From: Glaciecola sp964418575
GTDB taxonomy: Bacteria > Pseudomonadota > Gammaproteobacteria > Enterobacterales > Alteromonadaceae
DNA length: 64,000 nucleotides
NCBI GenBank assembly: GCA_964418575.1
Contig: CAYQMI010000001.1
Location: 1-64,000, forward strand
Reading direction: 5' to 3'
The position numbers and the translations under genes are program-made. Below, piece after piece: positions 46,735 to 55,244 of this stretch. Every line of letters begins with the position of its first letter. The first letter of the stretch is position 1. Under the pieces are notes generated by a model. The model was not told the DNA's origin. It made no database searches and saw only the letters and a program-made list of their open reading frames with translations.

Positions 46735-46830
46735 AATATAACCCGTAGTAAAACTTTTATCTTCGCTAAGATTGACAATGTTGGCTCTGCGCATAGACTA
46801 GAGGCATTCTTGCTATGAGTAAACCTTTTT
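46735..46830. promoter_or_regulatory. Divergent bioA/bioB control region
   Basis: A TTGACA box (46772-46777) and a TAGACT box (46794-46799), 16 bases apart, form a plausible bioB promoter. A GTAAACC at 46819-46825 matches one half of the BirA operator (TTGTAAACC), but the partner half is not seen at the expected spacing. BirA control is therefore likely from gene layout but not demonstrated by the site. Confidence 0.4.
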
Positions 46831-47925
46831 ATGTCTCTACAAAGCCCATCTACCCCACGCCACGATTGGACCTTAGAACAAGTTAACGCATTGTTTGCAT
46901 TGCCTTTTAATGACTTGATGTTTCAGGCGCAAACGGTTCATCGCGAGCATTTTGATGCTAACTATGTACAAGTAAGCACATTACTCTCTATTAAAACGGG
47001 TGCGTGTCCAGAAGATTGTAAATACTGTCCTCAAAGCGCTCGTTATGATACCGGTCTAGAAAAAGAGCGTTTATTGGAAATTGAGAAAGTCATTGAGCGC
47101 GCTAAAGAAGCAAGAGCAGCAGGCTCTACGCGTTTTTGCATGGGAGCTGCTTGGCGTAACCCTAAAGACCGCGATATTCCCTACGTTGCCGATATGATTA
47201 AAGAGGTGAAGGCATTAGGCCTTGAGACTTGCATGACTCTAGGAATGCTCTCGCGCGACCAAGCTATAGCACTTAAACAAGCGGGTTTGGACTATTATAA
47301 CCACAACCTAGATACCTCTCCGGAATTCTACGGTGAAATCATTACAACTCGCACCTATCAAGACCGTTTAGATACCCTGCAAAACGTGCGTGATTCAGGC
47401 ATGCACGTATGTTCTGGCGGCATTGTAGGTATGGGCGAGACAGCCAATGACCGTTCAAGCCTGCTTATGCAGCTAGCGAATTTAGAGCATCATCCTGAAA
47501 GTGTACCGATTAACATGCTGGTAAAAGTGAAAGGCACGCCCCTTGATAATGTTGAAGACCTTGAGCCATTTGAATTTATTCGCACCATAGCAGTGGCCCG
47601 AATTATGATGCCTAAGAGTTTCGTTCGCCTTTCTGCTGGTCGTGAATCGATGAATGAACAGATGCAAGCGATGTGCTTTATGGCCGGTGCAAATTCAATT
47701 TTTTATGGTTGTAAGCTGCTTACAACGTCAAACCCTGAAACCCATGAAGATGTGATGCTGTTTAAGAAACTAGGCATTAATTCTAAGCAAGGTAAGAGTT
47801 ATTCAGATGAAGCTTATGCCGCTGCGCTACATGAAGAAATAGAGCAAAATCAGCAAAATGATTTGTTTGTTGATGCCACCAAAACATCTTTGAATAAACA
47901 GCCTAAGCAAACAACAAGCGCATAA
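46831..47925 (+). CDS. bioB: Biotin synthase BioB
   Basis: This radical-SAM enzyme inserts sulfur into dethiobiotin. The [4Fe-4S] triad is in GACPEDCKYCPQSARY (CxxxCxxC), with GAAWRNPKDRD, YNHNLDTSPEFY and SGGIVGMGE following; the conserved Arg of the [2Fe-2S] site is in VRLSAGRESM. The length of 364 residues is slightly above the usual 346 because of a Gln-rich tail (about 335-364). The start lacks a strong Shine-Dalgarno, but homologues begin here (RHDWTLEQVNALF). It heads the bioBFC operon, and bioF follows after two bases. Confidence 0.97.
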   Translation: MSLQSPSTPRHDWTLEQVNALFALPFNDLMFQAQTVHREHFDANYVQVSTLLSIKTGACPEDCKYCPQSARYDTGLEKERLLEIEKVIERAKEARAAGSTRFCMGAAWRNPKDRDIPYVADMIKEVKALGLETCMTLGMLSRDQAIALKQAGLDYYNHNLDTSPEFYGEIITTRTYQDRLDTLQNVRDSGMHVCSGGIVGMGETANDRSSLLMQLANLEHHPESVPINMLVKVKGTPLDNVEDLEPFEFIRTIAVARIMMPKSFVRLSAGRESMNEQMQAMCFMAGANSIFYGCKLLTTSNPETHEDVMLFKKLGINSKQGKSYSDEAYAAALHEEIEQNQQNDLFVDATKTSLNKQPKQTTSA

Positions 47926-47927
47926 AC

Positions 47928-49145
47928 ATGACCTATCCTTTTGTACAGCAAGCGTTAGCCGCGCGAGAAGAGGCAAGTTTGCTGCGCCAACGAAAGGTAG
48001 TGAACTCGACCTCGCAGGGCATTATTGATATTGACGGTCATCAATGCATCAATTTTGGTAGCAATGACTATCTTGGTTTGAGTCAAAACCAAGAGGTGCT
48101 TCAAAGTTACGTTGAGGGCTTGGCATTGTATGGTGCAGGAAGTACTGCATCATCTTTGGTTTGTGGCTACATGCGGCCCCACCAAGAATTAGAAGCTGTC
48201 GTATGTGAGCTATTGAACAAAGAATCTGCGCTATTGACCTCTAGCGGCTTTGCAGCGAATCAAATAATTTGCCAAACATTTGCTCAAGAAAAGCGGCATA
48301 GCGAACAATCGATATTATGTGACAAGCTAATGCACGCCTCGTTCATTGAGGGTGCGCTTAACAGCAGCGCTGAACTGCTGCGCTATAGGCACAACGATAT
48401 TGCGCATTTTGAAAAGCAACTAGAGGCTTGCAATTCATCAACACTAATTGCCACGGAAGGTGTTTTTAGTATGGATGGCGATTTAGGAAAGCTCAGAGAA
48501 ATTATCAATTCGCTAATGTCAGTTCGTCCATCTCTCAAAGACAGTGATCAAGGAATGCGAAATGTGCAGCTACTAGTTGATGACGCGCATGGCTTTGGCG
48601 TTGTGGGTGAGGAGGGGGCCGGTGTATCTGGCTTATTGGATATTAATGAGCAAGAAATTGATATTGTAATGGCAACCTTTGGCAAAGCTTTGGGCACAGG
48701 TGGTGCGGTGATTGCGGGAAGCCATAGTTTTATTCAATACCTTACAAACTTTGCTAGACACTATGTGTACAGCACTGCGCCCCCGCCTGCTCAGGCGGTA
48801 GCAACAATCAAGAGTATTGAAGTAATGCGCCGTTCAGAGCTGCGCGACAGGCTTCACGAAAACATAGAATTGTTTCAAGTCCTCAGTCATGAAAAGGGCT
48901 TTTTGGGCGCGGGCTCGAGTACAGCCATTCAGCCAATTATTGTTGGGGATTCAGAGCAATGCATGAACGCGTCAAAAGCCTTGTTGGACTTAGGTATTTA
49001 TGTTCCTGGCATTCGTAGTCCAACCGTGGCAAAAGGCAGTGAAAGACTGAGAGTTACAATATCGGCAGTGCACAGTCAAAGAGACATCGAGGCCTTAATC
49101 GATGCTGTATCAATTGTTCGCGAACGCCAAGGTTGGGCGCAATGA
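47928..49145 (+). CDS. bioF: 8-amino-7-oxononanoate synthase BioF
   Basis: This PLP-dependent enzyme joins L-alanine and pimeloyl-ACP to give KAPA. It shows NFGSNDYLGLSQN, YGAGSTASSLVCGYMRPHQELE, the Asp-His pair in LLVDDAHGFGVVGEEGAG and the PLP lysine in ATFGKALGTGGAVIAGS. At 405 residues it is slightly longer than E. coli BioF (384). Its TGA overlaps the bioC ATG. Confidence 0.96.
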   Translation: MTYPFVQQALAAREEASLLRQRKVVNSTSQGIIDIDGHQCINFGSNDYLGLSQNQEVLQSYVEGLALYGAGSTASSLVCGYMRPHQELEAVVCELLNKESALLTSSGFAANQIICQTFAQEKRHSEQSILCDKLMHASFIEGALNSSAELLRYRHNDIAHFEKQLEACNSSTLIATEGVFSMDGDLGKLREIINSLMSVRPSLKDSDQGMRNVQLLVDDAHGFGVVGEEGAGVSGLLDINEQEIDIVMATFGKALGTGGAVIAGSHSFIQYLTNFARHYVYSTAPPPAQAVATIKSIEVMRRSELRDRLHENIELFQVLSHEKGFLGAGSSTAIQPIIVGDSEQCMNASKALLDLGIYVPGIRSPTVAKGSERLRVTISAVHSQRDIEALIDAVSIVRERQGWAQ

Positions 49146-49933
49146 ATATGGCTCTGGTCAGCAAAAAAGCGCATATTGCTAAACGCTTTGGTCAAGCCGC
49201 TTCTAGCTACAACGAAAATGCGTTGGTGCAGCGTGAAGTAATTACTGCACTGAGTAAATGGGCGAACTTTAAAGAAGTTCAAAGCTTTCAAGCGCTAGAT
49301 ATCGGATGTGGAACGGGTGACATTGCCAAGCGTTTTACAAAGATGAGCAGCCATTGGCTGAATTTAGATATTTCAGTCAATATGCTTAAAAATGCTGCCA
49401 GTAGTCATTTGAGCAATGAACACAATAGTCTCAATCAAAGCTATCTCTGTGCTGACGCTGAATCCCTCCCACTGCGAGATAATTCACTAGACTTTATATG
49501 CTCAAGCATGGCCCTTCAGTGGTGCGATTCGCCATCGTCAGTTATGGGGGAAATAAATCGAGTATTAAAAAATGATGGGCGAGCGATTTTGGCGATAATG
49601 ATTGCGCCCTCATTTTCAGTGCTAAATCGTGCATGGGAAAGTATTGAAATGGCATCAAGAGTCAACGCTTTTAATGACCCAGTACAATGGTTAAACGCTG
49701 CAAAACCTTTTACATGGAAAGTTAAAAGTGAACTACGCAGCTTTAGTACTTCGCACAGTAGTTTAATGCAAATGCTTAAATCTATTAAGGGCGTTGGCGC
49801 AAATGCGCTAACAAGCAATAAGAAACAAGCTGCGTTCAGCAAAACAGAATTGGCTAAGCTAGAGTGCTATTTTTCAGAAAAGGCGGCACTCAAACTCGAT
49901 TACGAGCTTTTGTTCCTAGATTTGCGTAAATAG
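49142..49933 (+). CDS. bioC: Malonyl-ACP O-methyltransferase BioC
   Basis: It methylates malonyl-ACP so that fatty-acid synthesis can make the pimeloyl chain. It has KKAHIAKRFGQAASSYNENALVQREV, the SAM-binding motif ALDIGCGTGDIAKRF and SSMALQWCDSP, as in BioC. I use the ATG at 49142, which overlaps the bioF stop (ATGA), rather than an in-frame TTG nine bases earlier. This gives 263 residues. No bioH (pimeloyl-ACP esterase) lies in the cluster. Confidence 0.93.
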   Translation: MNMALVSKKAHIAKRFGQAASSYNENALVQREVITALSKWANFKEVQSFQALDIGCGTGDIAKRFTKMSSHWLNLDISVNMLKNAASSHLSNEHNSLNQSYLCADAESLPLRDNSLDFICSSMALQWCDSPSSVMGEINRVLKNDGRAILAIMIAPSFSVLNRAWESIEMASRVNAFNDPVQWLNAAKPFTWKVKSELRSFSTSHSSLMQMLKSIKGVGANALTSNKKQAAFSKTELAKLECYFSEKAALKLDYELLFLDLRK

Positions 49934-50031
49934 TTGATGCCTCAGGAAAGGCAGAAGCAATTGCCAATTTCCTTATTTAAATATGCTTCGTTGTCTTAAT
50001 AATACACACTGCGAATTAAGTGAGAATATTA

Positions 50032-50715
50032 ATGAAAAAACTGTTTGTTACCGGCACCGATACTGATGTTGGCAAGACCTTTGTTAGCCAGCTATTACTT
50101 GAAACCTTGAACAACAATGGCCAAAAAACACTTGGTTTTAAACCCATCTCCGCCGGCTGTGAGCAAACACCTGAAGGCTTGCGCAATGAAGATGCGCTTA
50201 TTTTACAAGCCGCAAGTTCAGTACAAGCCCAATATGAGCATGTAAACCCCATTGCTTATCTTCCTCCCATTGCGCCCCATATTGCCGCGCAAGAAGCGGG
50301 TGAGGGTATTACGCTAGGAGATTTACAAACGCATTTTGAGAGAATATCACAATACCAGCCAGACCTTCTGTTAGTAGAGGGCGCTGGTGGATGGCGCTTG
50401 CCGCTGAACACCAAAGGACAGTACTTATCTGATTTTGCTATTCAAAATCAAATGCCCGTTGTGATAGTAGTGGGAATGCGTTTAGGCTGCTTAAATCATG
50501 CTTTGCTCACTCTACAAGCGATTGAACACGACCAGTTAGATTGTGTGGGTTGGATTGCAAACCAGTTGTCGGATGATATGCCGTACTACGATGAAAATTT
50601 AGCGTCACTGCAGCAGCTTATGCCTGCGCCTATGCTCGCTGAAGTTAAATTTGCGAGCGAAGATACGCAGGGAAAGCTTATTAGCACTGCGGCTTTCGAC
50701 ACATTCTTTATTTGA
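50032..50715 (+). CDS. bioD: Dethiobiotin synthetase BioD
   Basis: It closes the ureido ring of DAPA with CO2 and ATP. The P-loop is GTDTDVGKT near the N-terminus, followed by KPISAGCE and LLVEGAGGWRLPL. The start is the ATG at 50032 (MKKLFVTGTDTDVGKT); an in-frame GTG at 50020 lies in the ribosome-site region and lacks homology. It is 227 residues long. It is separated from bioC by 98 bases without a terminator, so it is probably read with the same operon. Confidence 0.96.
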   Translation: MKKLFVTGTDTDVGKTFVSQLLLETLNNNGQKTLGFKPISAGCEQTPEGLRNEDALILQAASSVQAQYEHVNPIAYLPPIAPHIAAQEAGEGITLGDLQTHFERISQYQPDLLLVEGAGGWRLPLNTKGQYLSDFAIQNQMPVVIVVGMRLGCLNHALLTLQAIEHDQLDCVGWIANQLSDDMPYYDENLASLQQLMPAPMLAEVKFASEDTQGKLISTAAFDTFFI

Positions 50716-50731
50716 GTTTAGACACCTTTAT

Positions 50732-50745
50732 ATGATGTAAATCAA
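50732..50745. promoter_or_regulatory. FNR/CRP-like half-conserved palindrome
   Basis: ATGAT-GTAA-ATCAA matches the FNR consensus TTGAT-N4-ATCAA at nine of ten positions. It lies 72 bases upstream of the small membrane protein start, which suits an activator site. A chance match cannot be excluded in this AT-rich spacer. Confidence 0.3.
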
Positions 50746-50817
50746 GGTCTGGGATTGAAAAATTACTTACGCTTACTGTGTTGTCCTGCGCATAATTTTT
50801 CTAAAAAGGTGATGCTA

Positions 50818-51102
50818 ATGAACAGTAACACTATCTCAGACGCTTCGGTTATACGCCTACTCAAGGTGATAATGACCTGTGGCATTTGCCTTATCTTGCT
50901 TGGTATATACTTTCATATGTTTAATGAAACGATTGAAAACATGGGAGTCACCGGCATCTTGATCAGCGCTTGTTTAGTGGCAGTTGGCATGATCATGTCA
51001 TTACCAACCAAAATGTTTTTAACCTTTTTGTTGGTCAAAAGAGAGCAAGAAAAAGATGCTGATGAGGCGTCTTTTAAAACACATAAAACGGATGCATCGT
51101 AA
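50818..51102 (+). CDS. Small two-helix membrane protein
   Basis: The product has 94 residues with two hydrophobic helices (VIMTCGICLILLGIYFHMF and GILISACLVAVGMIMSLPTKMFLTFLL) and an acidic/basic tail (KREQEKDADEASFKTHKTDAS). The start at 50818 has AAGGTG six bases upstream; a longer frame to 50755 includes a stretch without support. I do not recognise the family. The next gene, for an LMW phosphatase, follows after 49 bases with its own TATAAT-like box (51115-51120). Confidence 0.7.
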   Translation: MNSNTISDASVIRLLKVIMTCGICLILLGIYFHMFNETIENMGVTGILISACLVAVGMIMSLPTKMFLTFLLVKREQEKDADEASFKTHKTDAS

Positions 51103-51151
51103 GCCTCGATCGCATATAATTTGCACAGGCTAAACACTACTAGGACGTAAT

Positions 51152-51622
51152 GTGGAAAGTATTGAAAAACCTAAGATTTTATTCGTTTGCTTAGGCAATA
51201 TTTGTCGTTCTCCTACCGCAGAGGGCGTATTCAGGGAAAAGGCGCAGAAAAATGGCCTTAACATAGTGATAGATTCTGCGGGTACTTCTGGCTATAAAGA
51301 TGGCGTTGCGCCAGACAAGCGGGCCCAGCAGGTAGCGAGTAATCGAGGTTATAATCTCTCAAAACTAAAGTGCAGAAAGGTTTCTGAACAAGACTTTGAG
51401 CGCTTTGATTATATAATAGCGATGGACGAAGCGAACGTTCGTGAGCTTAAACGCAAGTGCCCTGAAGAACTGCAGCATAAAATCAGCTTATTTTTGTCGC
51501 ACTGTGAAAGTGACTACGATGAAGTGCCAGACCCGTACTATTCTGGTTTAAAAGGCTTTGAATTAGTACTTGATTTGATTGAACAGGCCGCAGACGGCTT
51601 ACTTTTGAAAATGGTCAAGTAA
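51152..51622 (+). CDS. Low-molecular-weight protein tyrosine phosphatase
   Basis: The 156-residue cytoplasmic phosphatase has the P-loop VCLGNICRSP (CX5R, nucleophile Cys near residue 13) and the general-acid Asp in DEVPDPYYSG near 130. The GTG start has AGGA six bases upstream. LMW phosphatases are often linked to exopolysaccharide kinases, but none is nearby. The stop (TAA, 51620-51622) is one base before the TTG of the btuC-like gene, so the two are probably translationally coupled. Confidence 0.94.
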   Translation: MESIEKPKILFVCLGNICRSPTAEGVFREKAQKNGLNIVIDSAGTSGYKDGVAPDKRAQQVASNRGYNLSKLKCRKVSEQDFERFDYIIAMDEANVRELKRKCPEELQHKISLFLSHCESDYDEVPDPYYSGLKGFELVLDLIEQAADGLLLKMVK

Positions 51623-51623
51623 T

Positions 51624-52610
51624 TTGCACAGCAGCGCCAAGCTCCTAATTAAATATTCACTCGGCTTATTATTGCTCTGCAGCCTTTTTGTTTTACCGCC
51701 TTCGTTTGAGTTCAATTCACTGGAACTCCACATTCTATGGCAGTTTAAATTACCTACACTTTTAACTGCTTTACTTGTAGGTGCTTGCATTGCAAGCGCG
51801 TCAGCCTGTTTACAAGTGCTCTTAAACAATCCCCTCGCAGACCCTGGCATAATCGGAATCAGCAGTGGCGCGTCGCTTATGGCAGCAAGCTTTATTTTAC
51901 TTGCCGGTACGCCAATTGGCATTGCCGTAGGCCTCGATAGCGTGAATAAAGAGGGCATAAACCTATTGCCTGTATTGTGTTTTGTCGGGGCATTTATTAG
52001 TAGTTTGCTGATATTTACCATGGCGCGCTGGATGGGCGGTGCAGTGAGTACTGTGATTTTAGCCGGTATCGCAATCTCCACCATGTGCAGTGCCATAATT
52101 GGTTGGATGTTTTTGATTGCGCCAGCGAGGCAATTGCAGAGCTTAACATTTTGGTTGATGGGGAGCTTTAACAATACCAATTGGCAAAGTTTGACAGTTG
52201 CGCTGCCCATTGCAGGCATTTGTTTAACGCTTTTATTTTTGCGTCAGTCTCGGTTTAACTTGTTGTACTTAGGTGAACAAAGCGCGCAGTTAGCAGGACT
52301 TAATACCAAGCGCTTTCAAACCACAAGTTTGCTATTAATTTCTGTTTTGGTTGGTTTAAGCGTGTCAATTGCCGGCTCTATTGCGTTTTTAGGCTTATTA
52401 GTTCCGCATTTTATTCGCCGTATGTATGGCAACGACAACACGCTAGTCGCGCCGCTTGCCGCAATCATAGGCGCATCGGTAATGGTCCTTTGCGCCTTAA
52501 TAAATGAACAATTGAGCAGTGTAAGCTTGCCAATATCGATACTTACCGCGAGTATTGGCGCGCCATTATTTATTTATGTAATGCTGAAAAATCAAGTCTC
52601 AACGGCGTGA
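51624..52610 (+). CDS. btuC: FecCD/BtuC-type ABC permease, probably vitamin B12
   Basis: This inner-membrane permease of 328 residues has about ten helices and the family core LVGACIASASACLQVLLNNPLADPGIIGISSGASL and FLGLLVPHFIRRMYG. Its length and C-terminal LTASIGAPLFIYVMLK match BtuC, and a BtuD-like ATPase lies 1650 bases downstream on the same strand, split off by glpK on the other strand. B12 is therefore the probable substrate, though a siderophore cannot be ruled out. The start is TTG at 51624. Confidence 0.82.
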   Translation: MHSSAKLLIKYSLGLLLLCSLFVLPPSFEFNSLELHILWQFKLPTLLTALLVGACIASASACLQVLLNNPLADPGIIGISSGASLMAASFILLAGTPIGIAVGLDSVNKEGINLLPVLCFVGAFISSLLIFTMARWMGGAVSTVILAGIAISTMCSAIIGWMFLIAPARQLQSLTFWLMGSFNNTNWQSLTVALPIAGICLTLLFLRQSRFNLLYLGEQSAQLAGLNTKRFQTTSLLLISVLVGLSVSIAGSIAFLGLLVPHFIRRMYGNDNTLVAPLAAIIGASVMVLCALINEQLSSVSLPISILTASIGAPLFIYVMLKNQVSTA

Positions 52611-52622
52611 TTTGCCAGTCTT

Positions 52623-54116
52623 TTATTCTTGCGTAAATGCTAGGGTTGCCTCAACCGCTTTTTGCCACTTGGCTAATAAAGACTTTCGAATGTTTGCATC
52701 CAGACTTGGGCTGAACTGCTTATCGACGTGCTTGTGAGACGCTATATCTTCTAAGTCTTTATATATGCCAGTATACAAACCTGCCAGATATGCTGCGCCC
52801 AATGCCGTTGACTCCATTGTGCCAGGACGCTGTACCTGCACATCAAGAATGTCAGCTAAAAACTGGCACAGCCAATCATTGCCCACCATTCCACCGTCTA
52901 CCCAAACGCTGGTCGATTTCATTCCATCGTTTTGCATTGCGCGCAACAAGTCAAAGGTTTGATAGCAAACAGCTTCCAGTCCAGCGCGAGCAAAGTGCGC
53001 TGATGTAGTGTCGCGGGTCATGCCAAACAGACTGGCACGCGCATTCGGATCCCAGTGCGGTGCACCTAAGCCGGCAAAGCCAGGAACCATAAAAACTCCG
53101 TGATCGTAAGACAGTGTTTCTGCCAAAGCTTTAGTTTGTTTGGCATGTTCTATCACTCTAATACCATCGCGCAGCCATTGTATATTTGCGCCTGCGGTAA
53201 AAATAGCGCCTTCAAGTGCGTAAGTTCGTTGTCCATTAAGTTGATAGGCGACGGTGCTTAGTAGTTTGCTTTTTGATTCTACTGCGGTTTCACCGGTATT
53301 TAGTAGTGCAAAGCATCCCGTGCCATAGGTCGACTTAAGCTCACCAGCGCTAAAGCAACATTGACCGAATAGGGCCGCTTGTTGGTCGCCTGCGATGCCG
53401 GTAATAGGCAATTCCTCTCCAAGCACTTGTGCATCGCTCTTACCAAAATCATCAGATGAGTTTTTAACTTCTGGCAGCATGGCTCGCGGCACATTGAAAA
53501 GAGTCAGCAGTTCATCGTCCCATTGTCCGCTGTGGATATTGTACAAATTAGTGCGAGAGGCGTTTGTGGCGTCAGTTACATGAGACTTACCTTGGCTTAA
53601 ACGCCATACCAAAAAGGAATCGACGGTTCCAAAAGCGAGCTCGCCTTTTTCGGCCGCGGCTCTGGCGCCTTGAACGTTCTCTAGAATCCAAGCAATTTTG
53701 GTGGCGGAAAAATAAGGGTCTAACAAAAGGCCTGTTTTACTGCGAACCACATCTAAGTTGTCGGCCAAGCTGTTGCATAGTGATGCAGTTCTGCGGTCTT
53801 GCCAAACAATAGCATTATATACCGCTTTGCCGGTACGCTTGTTCCACACTAAGGTGGTTTCTCTTTGATTGGTAATACCAATGCATTTAACCTCCACGCC
53901 TTTTGCTTTTGCTTGCGCAATCGCCTCTTTACTCACGGCAAGAGAGCTTTCCCATATCTCTTCTGGGTCATGTTCAACCCATCCGTTATTTGGATAAATC
54001 TGAGTGAATTCTTGTTGAGCGCTTGATACTTGACTACCGTCTTTTAAAAACACAATGGCGCGGCTAGAGGTGGTTCCTTGATCTATTGACAAAATGCCGA
54101 TATCTGAAGTTTGCAT
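52623..54116 (-). CDS. glpK: Glycerol kinase
   Basis: It phosphorylates glycerol to glycerol-3-phosphate in the cytoplasm. Landmarks are SIDQGTTSSRAIVF at the N-terminus, GITNQRETTLVWNK, AIVWQDRRTA, the catalytic-Asp region KSTYGTGCFALLNTG, and the FGGY signature block GVFMVPGFAGLGAPHWDP. The 497 residues are normal. No glpF, glpD or glpR is adjacent. It is convergent with btuC (12 bases between stops) and lies between btuC and btuD. Confidence 0.96.
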   Translation of the reverse strand: MQTSDIGILSIDQGTTSSRAIVFLKDGSQVSSAQQEFTQIYPNNGWVEHDPEEIWESSLAVSKEAIAQAKAKGVEVKCIGITNQRETTLVWNKRTGKAVYNAIVWQDRRTASLCNSLADNLDVVRSKTGLLLDPYFSATKIAWILENVQGARAAAEKGELAFGTVDSFLVWRLSQGKSHVTDATNASRTNLYNIHSGQWDDELLTLFNVPRAMLPEVKNSSDDFGKSDAQVLGEELPITGIAGDQQAALFGQCCFSAGELKSTYGTGCFALLNTGETAVESKSKLLSTVAYQLNGQRTYALEGAIFTAGANIQWLRDGIRVIEHAKQTKALAETLSYDHGVFMVPGFAGLGAPHWDPNARASLFGMTRDTTSAHFARAGLEAVCYQTFDLLRAMQNDGMKSTSVWVDGGMVGNDWLCQFLADILDVQVQRPGTMESTALGAAYLAGLYTGIYKDLEDIASHKHVDKQFSPSLDANIRKSLLAKWQKAVEATLAFTQE

Positions 54117-54259
54117 AGTATTATTCTTATTAGTCCCTGTTCCTCAAATAATGACATAATTTGCATGCGTGTTAAACTCTCGATATGACTTAAAACCAAG
54201 CAAATTTATGCTGCATAATTCTCAATTTTGCCAGCGCTCTTAGCTATAGGATTTGTTTC

Positions 54260-55000
54260 TTGCTAGAACTTAATAAAGTATCTCTTAGTGCTAGATTGCA
54301 GGACGCGTCTTTGCAATGTAAGCGCTCAGAGTGGTGGACTTTATTGGGTCCGAATGGCGCAGGGAAGAGTACTTTGTTGAGTCTGGCATCTGGTATTCTG
54401 CCAGCGAATTCTGGCTCCCTTTGCTTAGATGGGATTAATTTTGACGACTTAAGTTTAAGTGCGCTTGCGGCGAGTCGATGTTTAGTGACGCAATCTTATC
54501 GAACCGAGTTTGGAGTGAGCGTATCTGAAGCGCTATATTTTTTTACGGGTATGCGCGTTATTCCAGAGCGACTAGAACAATATTTGGAGATAGAGGCGCT
54601 TAAAAATAAATCGTTCGAGCGCCTTTCAGGTGGTGAAAAACAGCGTGTTCACTTAGCAAGAAATCTCATGCAGGTATGGCATCAGATTGAAAGCGGAAAT
54701 GCCTTAGTGCTCTTAGACGAACCCTTGCAACAGATGGATATACGTCACCAAGCCGCTACTTTGAGCTTAATAAAGTCGATACAAGTAATGGGCAATCTCA
54801 TTGTGATGAGTCACCACGATATAAATCAAAGCCTAGAATATAGCACTCACCTTTGTTTATTAAAGAATGGCCAAATTCATCAGCAGGGCATTGCCAAAGA
54901 GATTGTCAATAAAGAAGCCTTGGAACACTTGTACTCACAGGCATTCAGACTCCTAAAAGATGATGCTTCGTCCGTAGAATACTACGTTGTAGCACCCTAG
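54260..55000 (+). CDS. btuD: BtuD-like ABC transporter ATPase
   Basis: The 246-residue ATPase has Walker A GPNGAGKST, the signature LSGGEKQRVHLAR, Walker B ALVLLDEPLQQMD and the switch SHHDINQSLEYSTHLCLL. The layout follows E. coli BtuD closely, including the C-terminal EALEHLYSQAFRLL. The start is TTG at 54260, with AGGA eight bases upstream. It would energise the BtuC-type permease encoded at 51624. No btuF binding protein gene lies in the window. Confidence 0.85.
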   Translation: MLELNKVSLSARLQDASLQCKRSEWWTLLGPNGAGKSTLLSLASGILPANSGSLCLDGINFDDLSLSALAASRCLVTQSYRTEFGVSVSEALYFFTGMRVIPERLEQYLEIEALKNKSFERLSGGEKQRVHLARNLMQVWHQIESGNALVLLDEPLQQMDIRHQAATLSLIKSIQVMGNLIVMSHHDINQSLEYSTHLCLLKNGQIHQQGIAKEIVNKEALEHLYSQAFRLLKDDASSVEYYVVAP

Positions 55001-55244
55001 TTTTTCGTGATTACAACAATAAAATAATGCCTACCATAAACGCTACTACTAAAGATTTACGAGCTATCTTAAAAATCAGCATGATGGGGGATATCAGCTA
55101 ATTACAACTGTGATATGCTTAGCGCAGAATCTCATAAAGGCTAGTCGGCACAGTGTTTGTGTAATAAGCATTTGCTTTCCAGTCGTATTTTTTCGCAATT
55201 AATCGTCGCAATTATTCTTAGCAATCAACAATAAAGGAAAACCA

